Positions 23,501 through 30,600 of a stretch of DNA of 64,000 bases are shown here, piece after piece. The translations under genes were made by a program, and so were the position numbers. The notes below the pieces were generated by a model. That model did not search any database, had not been told where the DNA came from, and saw only the letters and a list, made by a program, of their open reading frames with translations. The stretch is from Anaerolineae bacterium (GTDB taxonomy: Bacteria > Chloroflexota > Anaerolineae > Promineifilales > Promineifilaceae): positions 1 to 64,000 of the forward strand of contig JADLAX010000070.1 of the NCBI GenBank assembly GCA_020848035.1. The letters are read 5' to 3'. How positions within the stretch are numbered: position 1 is the stretch's first letter; the number at the start of each line of letters is the position of its first letter.

Positions 23501-23891
23501 GCTGAATGGCCTGCAACTCTTCGACGGGAAGGGGCAGTTCTAAGGTGGGCATAATATGCTGTATGGGATAACCATCCAGCAAGGTAAAGGTGGTACGCAA
23601 CACCTCATGGCGTTTAACAACCTCATTCAAGCTGCGGTGCAGAAGGAGAATGTCCAAATCCCCTTCCAGACGCACAGCCAAAGAGATGTGATAGGCAGTG
23701 TTGTTGGGATCAAGTTCGTGCAAAAACCAGAGCCGTTGTTGGGCAAAGGAAAGAGGGATGAGGGTGGTAGTAGACGGCCGTTTAGGAATTGTACCGTCGG
23801 CTTGTCCACCCTCTTCATCTGCCAATAAAAGGTCTAGTAATTCTAATGTTTCCAGGGATAAATCAAGCTTGGGCCGGGAACGTTCGCTCAT
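8502..23891 (-). CDS. four-module NRPS with tandem A-A and terminal thioesterase
   Basis: 5129 residues. Domain order: C1 (HHIISDGW ~180)-A1-T1 (Ser ~1057)-C2 (HHIIFDAW ~1252)-A2-T2 (~2129)-C3 (HHIATDAW ~2325)-A3-T3 (~3184)-C4 (HHIASDGW ~3380)-A4 (~3680-4205)-A5 (~4270-4770)-T (~4811)-TE (GYSFGG ~4943, late His in PGTHKKML). No epimerisation or methylation domain is seen. Ten-residue pocket codes read by alignment to GrsA: A1 DIWELTADDK, A2 DVWHISLIEK (serine-like), A3 DASKVIGMGK, A4 DAWLLGAVCK (hydrophobic), A5 DAEHAGVITK; I assign only A2. A4 and A5 both keep their core motifs, yet no carrier or condensation domain lies between them. C1 at the start means it accepts a chain from another protein, probably the C-A-T NRPS at 52603-56052. 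The ATG at 23891 lies 18 bases after the upstream stop, so it is co-transcribed with kmo. Confidence 0.97.
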   Translation of the reverse strand: MSERSRPKLDLSLETLELLDLLLADEEGGQADGTIPKRPSTTTLIPLSFAQQRLWFLHELDPNNTAYHISLAVRLEGDLDILLLHRSLNEVVKRHEVLRTTFTLLDGYPIQHIMPTLELPLPVEELQAIQPEDQDAKVKQLALDFSQNPFDLENGPLLRCELLKLAPTSHVLLLTMHHIISDGWSINIFLQEATSLYQAFRDGHPSPLSGLNIQYADFSLWQREWLQGEVLQKQLAYWENQLAQLPPLLALPTDRPRPPIQRYEGAVRRHQLDQTVAQGLRALTRQTGTTLFMLFQAALAVILSRYSNQKDIAVGAPIANRHRHEIEPLIGFFANTLVLRSDLTGNPSFLTFLNHVRQLILQAQDNQDIPFETVVEHLQPERSLSYSPLFQVMFTLDEVNTRALNMAELKIEPLTTEQVTAMFDLSLTTVVDDQGDIRLEWEYATALFDDTTIERLEAHFDMLLEEIVKNPSQTVHDIPFLSAAESKQLLQTWNETQHSVPEACVFQELFEEQVKKTPGAVAAVHGQRQLTYEELNRRANQLAHLLVAEGVGSDTIVALLMDRGLDFLVSILAVFKAGGAYLPLDPDNPPARFEQILSQSRTQFVIITNSYESILAESLSKMDEVKRPNVYSIQKLDLIAQSSHNLGRRCHPRNLAYVIYTSGSTGLPKGAMLEQRGMVNHLYAKVEALALTEADRIAQTARQSFDISVWQSLVHLLVGGSVYFYSNEVVMDPVQLISQVQADEITILEVVPSWLQVMLDHVHLQDITLYHLAQLRWLLVTGEAFPPPLSRRWLVRYPRIPMMNAYGPTECSDDVTHYIISQMPPAAEVVTPIGFPIINTQLYILDEQLQPVPVGVIGELYAGGTGVGRGYLYDPQKTAVTFLPDPFSNEPGARFYKTGDQARYLADGRIEFLGRLDHQAKIRGFRIELGEIETTLRHHPAIKEAVTLVWKENNLPYLAAYIVAEPGQTPDFREVRRFLEERLPEYMIPATLVELDVLPLTPNGKINRRSLPKPEYDTSANFVLPQTPEEEQMAHLWRDILGLEQVGIHHNFFELGGHSLLATRLASAIRQELHIDFPLRDIFTHNTIHDLVRHLNSEQFAQPQSVPLLQPVSREQPVVVSYAQQRLWFLDRLDPGSSTYNIPLAMQLRGFLNPFALEQAIETVIIRHEALRTTFALHEGQPVQVISPPAPLKLAQIDLQSLSLTQGAARARELIYQEVEQPFNLEAGPLYRFSLLRLAPDWHIIVANFHHIIFDAWSQELFAREVVILYDAYIGDKANPLPDLAVQYADFAVWQRQWLQDKILEKQLAYWRQKLAEAPTALDLPTDRPRPPVQTFNGANFTFLIPAERQRAINALCQQEGVTLFMLLLAAFKVLLARNTNQTDILVGSPIANRNHAQLEGLIGFFVNTLVLRTDLGQNPTFRELLERVRQTTLEAYSNQDVPFEQLVALLQPERNLSISPFFQVMLVLQNVPVHYNRLTDIEVEPYTVEETTAKFDITLFLEEHTYGLEGKFEYNTDLFDRETIARLAEQFNRLLGGIVDIPDQHIHQLPLLAPEELQKILVSWNQTQAPFPQDQCVHDLLAAQAAKTPAATAVIYENQQLTYADLDRRAAQLAAFLRARGVGLESAVALCVERSLEMIVGILGILKAGGAYVPIDPTYPAERIRFILNDTNSPLLLTQDHLRQKFDHEYETVCLDSEWTVIEEKAVSTPVVPPAKTDPQNAIYVIYTSGSTGQPKGVVNSHIGVVNRLHWLQQIDPLTPADRVLQKTPYTFDVSVWELFWPLMTGATLVIARPEGHRDTAYLARLMAEQQITTIHFVPSMLQLFIEEVARQEFPSLKRVICSGEALPSHLQARFQEHSSARLYNLYGPTEASIEATVWLCNQDDTLQTVPIGKPIYNMQAYVLDRYGAAVPVGVPGELYLGGVGLARGYLNQPGLTAQSFVPNPVIDQLSEKSDQRLNIVYRTGDLARYRPDGNIEFLGRLDHQVKIRGFRIELGEVEAVLNRHPLVRESVVVAHDVAGGDKSLLAYVTLHDYPVEHNAAEILRQHVLASVPGYMVPSRFIPLEAFPLTSSGKVNRKQLPSPDFATGNAGEIVLPATETEAALLPLWQSILEQPQLSVTANFFAVGGHSLMATGLVTAIRQKLGLELPLATLFTHSTIRELAATIDKQRPHLQGGQAITALSPTEPIPLSYAQQRLWFLDQLEGPSATYNLPTAVRLQGKLDVEALHNALTTVVARHENLRTRFILFDGQPRQEIRPPVPLPLTITDLADLSPESQIIQVEELVSDEAKRPFNLAQDLMLRGQLLRLAANDHILLLTMHHIATDAWSTGVLAQELNALYGAYTANQPSPLPPLPIQYSDYATWQRQWLQGDRLQAQLDYWQHQLAGIPAVHNLPTDLPRPAIQDFSGEHLVTSLDAELSRALEQLSQTHEATLFMTLHAAFAILLARYSGETDIVVGTPTANRPQAELSDLIGFFVNTLVLRTNLSGAPNFLAFLGQTRYTDLSALAHQAVPLEMLVETLRPERSLSYTPLFQVMFALNYTLTADLSLPGLTVEVLATSQPSAKFDLGLNISHTGQGMFLEWEYATALFKRETIQRMAAHFEQLLRGIVADPRQLVNKLPLLTAVETKQLVTTWNEEFLVPFPVDRCLHEIIEKQVSRTPQALAVQQGVIQLSYAELNKQSNRLAHYLINLGVGPERLVGICLERTPEMIVALLAVMKAGGAYLPLDPSFPRPRLAFMLADAQPQVLITRQALLPLFPEDVADSLALVELDREGAFSQQPSHNPITTVDPSNLAYVVYTSGSTGQPKGVMVPHAGVTNFILSERQRFGITETSRLLQFASLSFDAAMSEIGTALCAGASLYLPTPEESYPGQPLLRLLQNEKLTHVKLPPSALAVFPEDSLPYVELMVVIGEACPANLVAQWSRGRRFVNGYGPTEFTMGATMAECTDADRLPPIGRPYDNGRLYILDEMMQPVPVGVVGEIYLGGIQVTRGYLHHPALTAEKYVPDPFASGAGGRLYRTGDLGRFRPDSNVEFVGRIDRMVKIRGIRIELGEIEITLKRHVAVQDARVVAWENEPGNKRLVAYVIPATAGLDLTKPLRQLAQETLPDYMLPAAFIMLETFPLSPSGKVDERRLPAPEFGSLPTAAIDPPTTLTEVRLWRIWQRVLQVGSLGVSADFFSLGGHSLLATRLVVAIRDEMGLEISLRALFTQPTIRQLAAYIDTSVTNLQADLPPITAIPRDDHLPLSFAQQRLWFLDRLEGPSSTYNIPIVLELRGALNRDLLDQTISAIIARHETLRTVFVLLDGEAGQQIRQPEPISLKYHDLRSLPTTGQDKRLHDLVRAEAEKPFDLQQEFMLRGQVIQIADEGHVLSLTIHHIASDGWSVGILLHEFQTIYRSLRDGQPPSLPPLSIQYVDYAHWQRNWFQKEIHLRYWQKQLAGIPDIHSLPTDYPRPAIQNYQGALVESRLESYLMIQLEALGQRQGATLFMTLQALFALLLARYSQETDIVMGTPIANRSHSDLHDLIGFFTNTLVLRTDLSGNPSFIELLERVRQVALDAYAHQAMPYEMLVEHLQPQRNLSHSPVIQVVINVENEEPLESDVPGLTISPMLPDMLAAKFDLVLSLKRHTDGSLVAHWEYAAALFSRSTIERMAAHFEQLLQRILAQPEQPVFHLSLLTPAESALILHTWNDTNIPLSVALAHTLFEQQVEKTPEETAVCFNDQKLTYIELNRRANQLAHYLNQFQLQPDEIVGICVDRAPEMIVALLAVLKAGGAYLPLDPTYPQNRLRHMVADSGTRLILTEAKNKSGLGTSNDVTLINLEQIEPLWSNAPEQNLDSVAAQLTSDHLAYVIYTSGSTGKPKGTLIPHRGVVNLAQMHAEMLQVRPGSRVLQLATFSFDAATWDWVMTLTQGGTLCLIPTEVVNNPPQLTQVINQQQISHALIPPAMLPYLSPEELPTLTTLLIGGDKCNEEEVQRWVRGRRVFNAYGPTEASVCVSLYPYHEHQNSWLLGRPGQNVSHFVLDAYGYPVPIGVPGELHIGGVGLARGYLNRPRLTAEKFVPLSVVSEQGNYSELAENHYLPTTVYRTGDLVRYRSDGHLQFLGRIDDQVKLRGFRIELGEIEACLVELPAVKDCVVVINRQQAGKEHLVAYLIAADPAAVTPVLLEHLPEHAREQLPGHMVPTVFHFLSAFPLTPNGKVDRAALSTKAIHADTFMAAKGEISVRQLSQEEQGQLRQTVNNTYTAQYNQLRCVHEHFQAQVGRTPEAIALSFSGQSLTYLQLDQQANQLAHFLQRQGVGPETLVGIAVTPSIEMFVTLLGILKAGGAYLPLDPTYPPDRLAFMLADARPLLVITQRALLDEYEWMQRDDSRFIALDDQWDQISGEPMVPPTTRVTVDNAVYVIYTSGSTGQPKGSLITHRALVNHNLALIKRYNLQPGQRFMQFFSLSFDASVEDIFPTWLSGATLLGQPFPTQRTFRELVTFCQQERITTLHFPAPYWHQFMDSLTEADHHALRGIDVLAVGGEPPDPNRLRTWLETGHGQRRFLNVYGPTETTITVAVHTITEAVPEGKLPIGQPIDNTQIYILDEQLNHAPIGEPGELFIGGLNLARGYLRRPGLTAEKFVPNPFPTVIPGLVDERGSRLYRTGDLARYLPDGTIEFLGRVDNQIKIHGFRVELDEIEVVLNQHPDVREAAVIAPEVTSEQKMLVAYLVPTQHGGDDADYNQRIRRYLEARLPHYMVPSHFVLLPALPLTANGKVDRRALPQPLTADWHAIGYEAPETVIQKMLAAIWSEVLSLKQVSITANFFELGGHSLLVAKLQSRINSALNVHFSLRDIFLHATIAEQAKLIEQGNENAAWDCLVPLNINKAAPNLFCIHPDSGTPACFEELAAHLGQSASVYGVMAVGLQADQTPHTTIDAMARQYVSALRVLQPQGPYLVCGYSFGGLVADEMARQLRLAGEMTHLIILDTLVSSDLPAKSDFAIVADYLQNEMSEVLKDHPGLLDSLPEDESVAYGQLLERLAEIKLGVDTSFVQRQVALLQANYQAYKAYTPTVISGQAISLIRAKDEPGVDETADLGWQLLTTEPIEVHWTPGTHKKMLDRENVRTLAGIISGILNKKGSENENRRT

Positions 23892-23909
23892 ACGGGTTAC
23901 TTCTCATTT

Positions 23910-25250
23910 TCACGAGGTAGCTAAAAATGGATTCACTATTCTTTGGAATTCGGGAGTATCCAGGTGCGATTCAATGTTTTCAATTTGCAGAATTCTGTTG
24001 ATCAAGCGGCGATGGCTCTCTTCTCGCTGCACGGCTTCGGTGTATGGCAAACAGGTGAATGAGACATTGTGATACAGGTAAGTGCGCTCAGGGTAAAGCA
24101 TCTGCAGTGCTTGTTCTATCTTCTTGCGCAGCTGAAACTGGGGATCATCTACTGATTTCATTAAAACCATGGCATGTTCGTGGCAAAGATCCGCCAGTGC
24201 ATCCGTGTCTGGTTTACGCGCAGCTTGGAACGTCTGCAAAGCAGTCGACCACTCTCCAGCAAACTGTTCCAAACATTGCCCCAGGAGATAGCAATCTTCA
24301 AAACCGGCGTTGGCTCCCTGCCCATAGAAGGGCAGGACTGCGTGACATGCGTCACCAATGAGGGCAATGCGTTCCCCCGACACCCAAGGATAACAGCGAA
24401 TTGTCACCATTGGCTCAACGGGCTTGGCAAAATAGTTACCCAGGTGAGGTTTGGTAGAAGTAAATATATCGGTGAAATGTGTTTCCAGCAGTCGGTGCAA
24501 CGCCTCAAATGTATTGATCGTTTCGTGAGAATTCGCCCCTTCATAAGGCAATACCAAAGAAAGCGTAAAGTCACCATGGTAATCTCCAAAGCCATACATC
24601 ATCATGTTTTCGCGTGGCCAGATGTGGAATGCATTGGGATCAAGTTCTAAGTCAGCCATAATTGGCTTTGGTAGAACAATTTCCCGGTAGGCAATGTCAA
24701 TAAAATGTTGACTGTAGTTAAAGCGTTTTTCCTTCTGCATGGTCAGACGCACACTGGAAAATGCGCCGTCGGCACCAAACAGAACTTCAGATTGGACCTC
24801 CCGAATTTGGTCCGTTTGTCGGTCCTCGAACTTTGCTGTTGCTGTAGCCAAATCAAGACCCACGCACTTGTTGTTAAACGCTAAGTGAATATTTGAGTGC
24901 TGCTGGGCAAAATTCAGCAATATTAAGTGCAAATCCTGGCGACGCATAGCGTAATTGGCTTCGTTCTTGGGACTGTAGGGTTGAAATGTTTGCTGACCGG
25001 ACGAAGCGTGAATCATACGGCCGTAAATCGGGATAGATATTTGGCGTACCGCATCGCCAATGCCTACCTTATCCAATGCGCGAAAGCCACGAACCGCTAT
25101 GGTAATGCTAATCGAGCGATTTGATTTAGGGGCAACCTGGCGAGGGTCCGGCATCTGGTCAAAAATGGTGACTTTATGGCCCGCCTGAGCTAAATATATA
25201 GACAGCAGGCACCCAACCAAACCCGCCCCAACAATGGTTACATGCGTCAT
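23910..25250 (-). CDS. kmo: kynurenine 3-monooxygenase (FAD-dependent)
   Basis: 446 residues, a class A flavoprotein monooxygenase of normal length. The FAD Rossmann motif GAGLVG is at residues 8-13. RSISITIAVRGFRALDKVG and MRRQDLHLILLNFAQQ match kynurenine hydroxylases, as do FHIWPRENMMMYGFGDYHG and the second FAD motif GDACHAVLPFYGQGANAGFED. The enzyme adds a hydroxyl at C3 of kynurenine with NADPH and O2. It is the first gene of the minus-strand arm, with AGGAG ahead of its ATG, and is followed after 18 bases by the large NRPS. This close linkage, plus tryptophan dioxygenase at the other end of the arm, argues that 3-hydroxykynurenine (or a product from it) is a precursor of the peptide rather than part of catabolism. 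Hydroxylation of a related aromatic is possible. Confidence 0.88.
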   Translation of the reverse strand: MTHVTIVGAGLVGCLLSIYLAQAGHKVTIFDQMPDPRQVAPKSNRSISITIAVRGFRALDKVGIGDAVRQISIPIYGRMIHASSGQQTFQPYSPKNEANYAMRRQDLHLILLNFAQQHSNIHLAFNNKCVGLDLATATAKFEDRQTDQIREVQSEVLFGADGAFSSVRLTMQKEKRFNYSQHFIDIAYREIVLPKPIMADLELDPNAFHIWPRENMMMYGFGDYHGDFTLSLVLPYEGANSHETINTFEALHRLLETHFTDIFTSTKPHLGNYFAKPVEPMVTIRCYPWVSGERIALIGDACHAVLPFYGQGANAGFEDCYLLGQCLEQFAGEWSTALQTFQAARKPDTDALADLCHEHAMVLMKSVDDPQFQLRKKIEQALQMLYPERTYLYHNVSFTCLPYTEAVQREESHRRLINRILQIENIESHLDTPEFQRIVNPFLATS

Positions 25251-25340
25251 TAACCACTCCTCTTGCTGAAGCGCAGAGCGCTATTAAACTACGACTTCCG
25301 TTACAGAATTAGCCCGAAAAGCCTTTATGCTCTAACTTTG

Positions 25341-25350
25341 TAAGCGCTTA
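25341..25350. promoter_or_regulatory. palindrome TAAGCGCTTA upstream of kmo
   Basis: A perfect 10-bp palindrome about 90 bases upstream of the kmo start, in an AT-rich setting suitable for an operator. No matching second copy was noticed. The role is inferred from position and symmetry only. Confidence 0.3.
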
Positions 25351-25652
25351 AATCGGCCAAAGATATTTGGAGGAAAATCAAAGCAATAAGACCGATTAGT
25401 TGTGTAAAACCGAGGGTATTCAGCATCTTACCTCAAGAATAATCCCGCTTTACAAAAATTCTTGGCTCATGAGGTGAATGATTCAGAATAATGCGAGCCA
25501 CCTGAATCTACTGCGTGGTTTAGCCATGCAATACGCAAGGATCTCTAACAGTTTTGATTTTCAGTCGCGGACTGGCGACTGCTTTAGGGTGTTGTGTTGT
25601 TGCCCAAAACCATCAGGTGTTGGAATAGTTATGGGTCGCTATAATATAACAC

Positions 25653-25664
25653 ATGTTGCAACAT
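25653..25664. promoter_or_regulatory. palindrome ATGTTGCAACAT, candidate operator
   Basis: A perfect 12-bp palindrome placed 7 bases downstream of a TATAAT box (25640-25645) in the divergent control region. This is where a transcript from that box would begin, a typical position for a repressor site. A TTGGAA at 25620-25625 is spaced too closely (14 bases) to be an ideal -35. The function is an inference. Confidence 0.35.
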
Positions 25665-26070
25665 AAAATATTAGGTTCATAATAGTCTATGGATTATTCT
25701 ATAATGTCAAGAGCAAAGTTGCTATTTTTTTCCGCTCGATAGAAAATAGTCCACACCTTACTGGAAGTCTAAAACCCGCACAACCAAACAGATAGCCGCA
25801 AAACGTATTGTTGTTAAGCTGAGCAACAACTTAACCTAACCTGATGAGTGTCTAGACATTTATGATCGTCTGGTGCTTGTGACCAACCGTGGAACTCACC
25901 AATTAAATAATGAACTTTTCAGGTATCCAGTAGGTTTTCTTTACCTGGCACTGCAACAACGACAACCTTCACATCTGGAACAAAGTCAACAAAAGCAGCC
26001 CTGTGCAATTTATGTGATCTGCATCGGCAGATGAAATTGTAACCATCCCTGAAATTGGAGGTCTGAATTG

Positions 26071-27633
26071 ATGAATGCCCTCAAGCAGCTTGATTATATT
26101 ATCATTGGTGCCGGCCCAGCAGGATTGCAGATGGGTTACTATCTGGCTCGCAACAGGCAAAACTACCTAATACTAGAAGCCGGTAGCAGTGCAGGAACTT
26201 TTTTTGGCGAATTTCCAAGACATCGAAAGCTCCTTTCCATCAACAAGGTATTTACTGGCCATCAAGACCATGAAATAAACCTGCGCTGGGACTGGAATTC
26301 ACTTCTGAGTGACCGTGACGAATTACTGTTCAGAAATTATACGGTTGATTATTTTCCTGACGCGGCCGATCTCAAAACATACCTCGAAGACTTTGCCAAC
26401 CATCTGAATCTGAACATTCAGTATCACACAGAAGTTAATAAGGTTACCAGACAAAACAATAACTTCATGCTCACCGATGCACAGGGACATCACTACCTCT
26501 GTCGATACCTCATTGTTGCCACAGGACTCAGCACTCCTTATGTGCCACCTATCCCCGGCATCGAACTAGCGGAAAACTATGTTGATTTTTCGATAGACCC
26601 ACATGACTTTATCAATGAGCGTGTATTAATTGTCGGCAAAGGTAATTCGGCTTTTGAAACGGCCGATAATTTGATTGCTACAGCCGCTTCAATCCATCTT
26701 TGTAGCCCGCACCCCGTTAAGCTTGCTTGGAAAAGTCACTTCGTTGGTCACCTACGTGCCAGGAATAACAATTTTTTGGACACGTACCAATTGAAGTCCC
26801 AAAACGCCATCCTTGATGCCCATATCGAAAAAATCAGGCGGGAAAACGGGAAATTTGTGGTAGATATCATCTATACACATGCCAGAGAAGAACGCAGAAC
26901 CATTGAGTTTGATCGCGTCCTTGTTTGCACCGGATTCCGCTTCGATACCGCTATTTTTGATCATGCGTGCCGCCCACAACTTGCCCTAGACGAACGATTT
27001 CCTGCACAAACGAGTGCTTGGGAGTCAAAAAATGTGAAAGATTTGTACTTCGCTGGCACATTGATGCAGCAGCGGGATTATAAAAAGACGATGTCTGCTT
27101 TTATCCACGGATTTCGTCATAACATCGAAGCCTTGAGCCATATTCTCGAAGAAAGATACCATAACAAGCCCTGGCCATTTCAGCCAATATCTGCCACACC
27201 GCGAGAGATTACAGACGCTATTCTTCACCGGATCAATACTGGATCATCGCTGTTTTTACAGCCAGGTTATTTTAGTGATGTGCTCGTTGTACCTGAGGCA
27301 GAGCAAGGAGCTTACTACTATCGAGACATACCGACAGAATACATCGCCGCCAGTGATTTGGGGCGTCAGGGTAACTATTACACAATTTCTCTGGAGTATG
27401 GCGATTTCAGCCAGATTGCAGACCCTTTTTACATTGAGCGAGACCCGGATCCAGCTCAGGCACATCTAACAGCCTACTTACACCCAATTATTCGTCACTT
27501 TAACGGCTCAAGACTCATGGCTGAACACCATATTCCCGAAGATCTGGAAAATAATTATTCGGGAGATTTGTTTAGTCAATTGATACAAGAACTGTTTCAG
27601 GACAAACTCAATAAAACACCAGCATCTTTCTGA
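26071..27633 (+). CDS. FAD/NAD(P)-dependent oxidoreductase (FOXRED2-like)
   Basis: About 520 residues with two dinucleotide-binding folds: IIGAGPAGLQMGYYLA near the N-terminus for FAD, and VLIVGKGNSAFETADNL around residue 190 for NAD(P)H, with the ATG motif LIVATGLSTPYVPPIPG between them and DLYFAGTLMQQRDYKKTMS near 330. This is the layout of flavin monooxygenase/thioredoxin-reductase-like enzymes, closest in my judgement to the FOXRED2 group. About 170 residues follow the flavin core without a recognised domain. TTG at 26068 is adjacent, but ATG at 26071 lies 8 bases after GGAGGT and is preferred. It opens the plus-strand arm, 17 bases before the FAAL-NRPS start, so it is probably a tailoring oxygenase or reductase. 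Substrate unknown. Confidence 0.85.
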   Translation: MNALKQLDYIIIGAGPAGLQMGYYLARNRQNYLILEAGSSAGTFFGEFPRHRKLLSINKVFTGHQDHEINLRWDWNSLLSDRDELLFRNYTVDYFPDAADLKTYLEDFANHLNLNIQYHTEVNKVTRQNNNFMLTDAQGHHYLCRYLIVATGLSTPYVPPIPGIELAENYVDFSIDPHDFINERVLIVGKGNSAFETADNLIATAASIHLCSPHPVKLAWKSHFVGHLRARNNNFLDTYQLKSQNAILDAHIEKIRRENGKFVVDIIYTHAREERRTIEFDRVLVCTGFRFDTAIFDHACRPQLALDERFPAQTSAWESKNVKDLYFAGTLMQQRDYKKTMSAFIHGFRHNIEALSHILEERYHNKPWPFQPISATPREITDAILHRINTGSSLFLQPGYFSDVLVVPEAEQGAYYYRDIPTEYIAASDLGRQGNYYTISLEYGDFSQIADPFYIERDPDPAQAHLTAYLHPIIRHFNGSRLMAEHHIPEDLENNYSGDLFSQLIQELFQDKLNKTPASF

Positions 27634-27650
27634 CAGATTTCTATTTGGTA

Positions 27651-30600
27651 ATGAAAAATAGAGTAAATACACCAACATTCGTTGAATTATTGCAGGAAAA
27701 AGCGCGCACCAAGGTACATGAAAATTTGTACACATTCCTGGTGACGGGCGAAGATGAAGAAGAACGGTTAACCTACGCTCAGCTTGACCTAAAAGCGCGG
27801 GCAGTTGCTGCACAGCTGCAACAAATTGTTGATCCGGGAGCGCGAGCACTGCTTCTTTATCCACCAGGCCTAGACTACATTGTCGCTTTTTTGGGATGCC
27901 TCTATGCTGGCGTGATTGCGGTACCAGTTTATCCGCCCGATCCCACTGCTCTCCAGCGGACTTTACCTCGCCTGCACGCGATTGCTCTGGATGCCAAACC
28001 ACAAGTGGCACTGACAACATCACCTATCCTGATGATGGCCGAGATGATGTTGAGTCAAACGCCTGGCTTCCCAGCAATAGAGTGGTTAGCAACAGATACA
28101 ATATTAACGAATGAAACAACCTGGCAAGAACCCAATCTAAATCCCGACACAGTTGCCTTTCTGCAATATACCTCAGGCTCAACCGGTACCCCTAAGGGCG
28201 TGATGTTGACGCATCGGAATCTGTTGCACAATTCTGCGTTGATATATGATTTTTTTGGTCATTCACCGCAAAGCCAGGGAGTGATTTGGCTGCCACCGTA
28301 TCATGATATGGGGCTGATTGGTGGAATTTTACAACCGCTGTATGGAGGGTTCCCGGTTACCCTCATGTCACCGCTGGACTTTTTGCAACGGCCGTTTCGC
28401 TGGCTGCAGGCGGTTTCCAAATACAAGGCAACCACGAGTGGCGGTCCCAATTTTGCTTATGAATTATGCATCCGCAAAATTACCCCTGAACAACGAGCCA
28501 CGTTGGATTTGAGCCAATGGCAAGTCGCATTTAATGGCGCAGAACCAATACGCCCGGAGACAATGGACCGGTTTGCAGCCGTATTTGAATCGTGTGGTTT
28601 TCGGCGAGAAGCGTTTTACCCTTGTTATGGTCTGGCTGAAGCCACTCTGATTGTTTCAGGCGGAGATTATAAGCGAGTGCCCGTTGTATCCGCTTATCAA
28701 CAGGATGCTATGGCGCAAAATAAAGTGTTAAAGGCTACCTATAACGATCCCAAGGCCACTATTCTAGTCAGCTGCGGCCAAAGCACGCCAGATCAACAAC
28801 TAGCTATTGTTAGGCCCACCAGTTTAACCCCATGCGCGCCAGGGGAAATCGGCGAAGTGTGGGTGAGCGGCCCTAGCGTATCCCCAGGCTACTGGCAGCG
28901 GACTGAAGAGACGGACCAAGTTTGCCGAGCAATGCTTTTGGGAAGAGGCCCATTTTTGCGCACAGGCGATTTAGGCTTCTTACAGGAAGGGGAGCTCTAT
29001 ATCACGGGTCGCCTAAAAGATCTGATTATCATTCGCGGACAAAACTACTACCCGCAGGACATAGAGCTGACTGTCGAGCAATGCCATCCTGCATTAAGGC
29101 CAGGCTGTGGTGCTGCGTTTTCGGTTGCAGTAGATAGTGAAGAGAAGCTAGTGGTGGTACAGGAACTTGATACCCGCCAGCCAGTAGACAGCACTGCTGT
29201 TATCAATAGCATTCGTCAGGCTGTTTCCAGTCAGCACGGCTTACAGCTTCACACAGTGGCCCTTATCAAAGCACGCACCATTCCCAAAACGTCCAGCGGC
29301 AAAATTCAGAGGTATGCCTGTCGTCATGCTTACTTAGCGGAAGAACTTGAATTGATCGAACAAAGCATTTTATCGACGGGACCATCAACCGCTAGTGAAA
29401 CGAGCTTCATTCGCAAAACGCTGTTGGTTATGCCCAATGCCACGGCACGCGCTTCGGTGTTGATGATTTACCTTCAAGAGCAGGCAGCCAAGATCTTACG
29501 GCTACCTTCCGTTCAGTTTTCGCCACACCGTTCACTCAATCAGTTAGGGATAGACTCGTTAACCGCCGTTGAACTTAAAAACCAAATCGATACCGAGCTA
29601 GGCGTTGAAATTCCCCTGGCGCATTTGCTAAGCGGCATTACGTTGGCTGGATTGGCAGACATGGTGCTGGTACATTTCAAAGAAGAGCAGTCACAACTTT
29701 TTGTTGAAGGACCGGTCGCTCCTACGCCAACTGTTATCCCGGCCTCTTATGGCCAGCGCGCCTTATGGTATCTTCAGCAATTTGCTCCGGACAGCACCGC
29801 TTACCATATCGTTAGCGCAGTGCAAATTCACAGTTCACTAGATATAGTGCGGCTGCACCAAGCATTAACAGCGTTGGTAACACGTCATCCGTCGCTGCGG
29901 GCACGATTTTTCAGCGAGGCGGGGCAGGTGATGCAGCACTTTTTGCCAGAAGGTGTTATAGATTTTGTCCCGATAGATGCTCGTCAATGGACGCCTTCTC
30001 AGCTCAATGTTTATCTCACGGAAGAGGCGCACCGCTCCTTTGATCTGTCTCAGGATGCTTTGTTTCGTGTTCGCCTTTGCCAACAACCGGACAGCACGCA
30101 CGTACTGCTGCTTGTCACGCATCATATTATTGCTGATTTTTGGTCTTTGGCGGTACTGGCCCATGAGTTGGGGATGTTCTATGCGGACCCCAAGGCGAGC
30201 CTGCCGCCGCTGAACACCAGCTATGCCAGCGCAACGGAACAGCAAAACACGCTGCTAGCTGGGGAAGATGGCGAAAAACACTGGACATATTGGCAGCAGC
30301 AGTTAAATAACCCGCTGCCGATTTTGAATCTGCCAACGGATTATCCCCGCCCGCCGATCCAATCATTTAAAGGGGCATCACAGTCTATTCAACTGGGGCA
30401 TACTCTTACGGAAAAGCTGCAATCCCTAAGCCGTGAACAGGATGTGACATTATACATGACGCTGTTAGCAGCTTTCACCCTCTTGCTGTCCCGCTATAGT
30501 GGCCAGCAGGATATTTTGGTTGGTTCACCGACCTACGGCCGTTCCCGACCAGAACTCACCTATCAGGTGGGCTACTTTGTAAACCCAGTTGTCATGCGCA

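Larger units (their letters stand above)
25251..26070. promoter_or_regulatory. divergent promoter region between the two cluster arms
   Basis: About 820 AT-rich bases without a credible gene, separating the minus arm (starting with kmo) from the plus arm (starting with the FAD oxidoreductase). It should hold promoters for both. Visible elements are the palindromes listed separately, TATAAT boxes at 25640-25645 and 25700-25705 without a convincing -35 at ideal spacing, and GTTGTT/AACAAC arms near 25812-25832. The Shine-Dalgarno sites of both first genes are good (AGGAG for kmo, GGAGGT for the oxidoreductase). No regulator gene lies inside the cluster as seen here, so control is presumably by a distant or flanking regulator. 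Confidence 0.55.

Noticed and set aside
8502..23891. Amino-acid assignments for A1, A3, A4 and A5 of the large NRPS
   Set aside because: Pocket residues were read by hand alignment and do not match a code I can name with confidence; only A2 (Ser-like) and the FAAL-NRPS A domain (Gly-like) are assigned.
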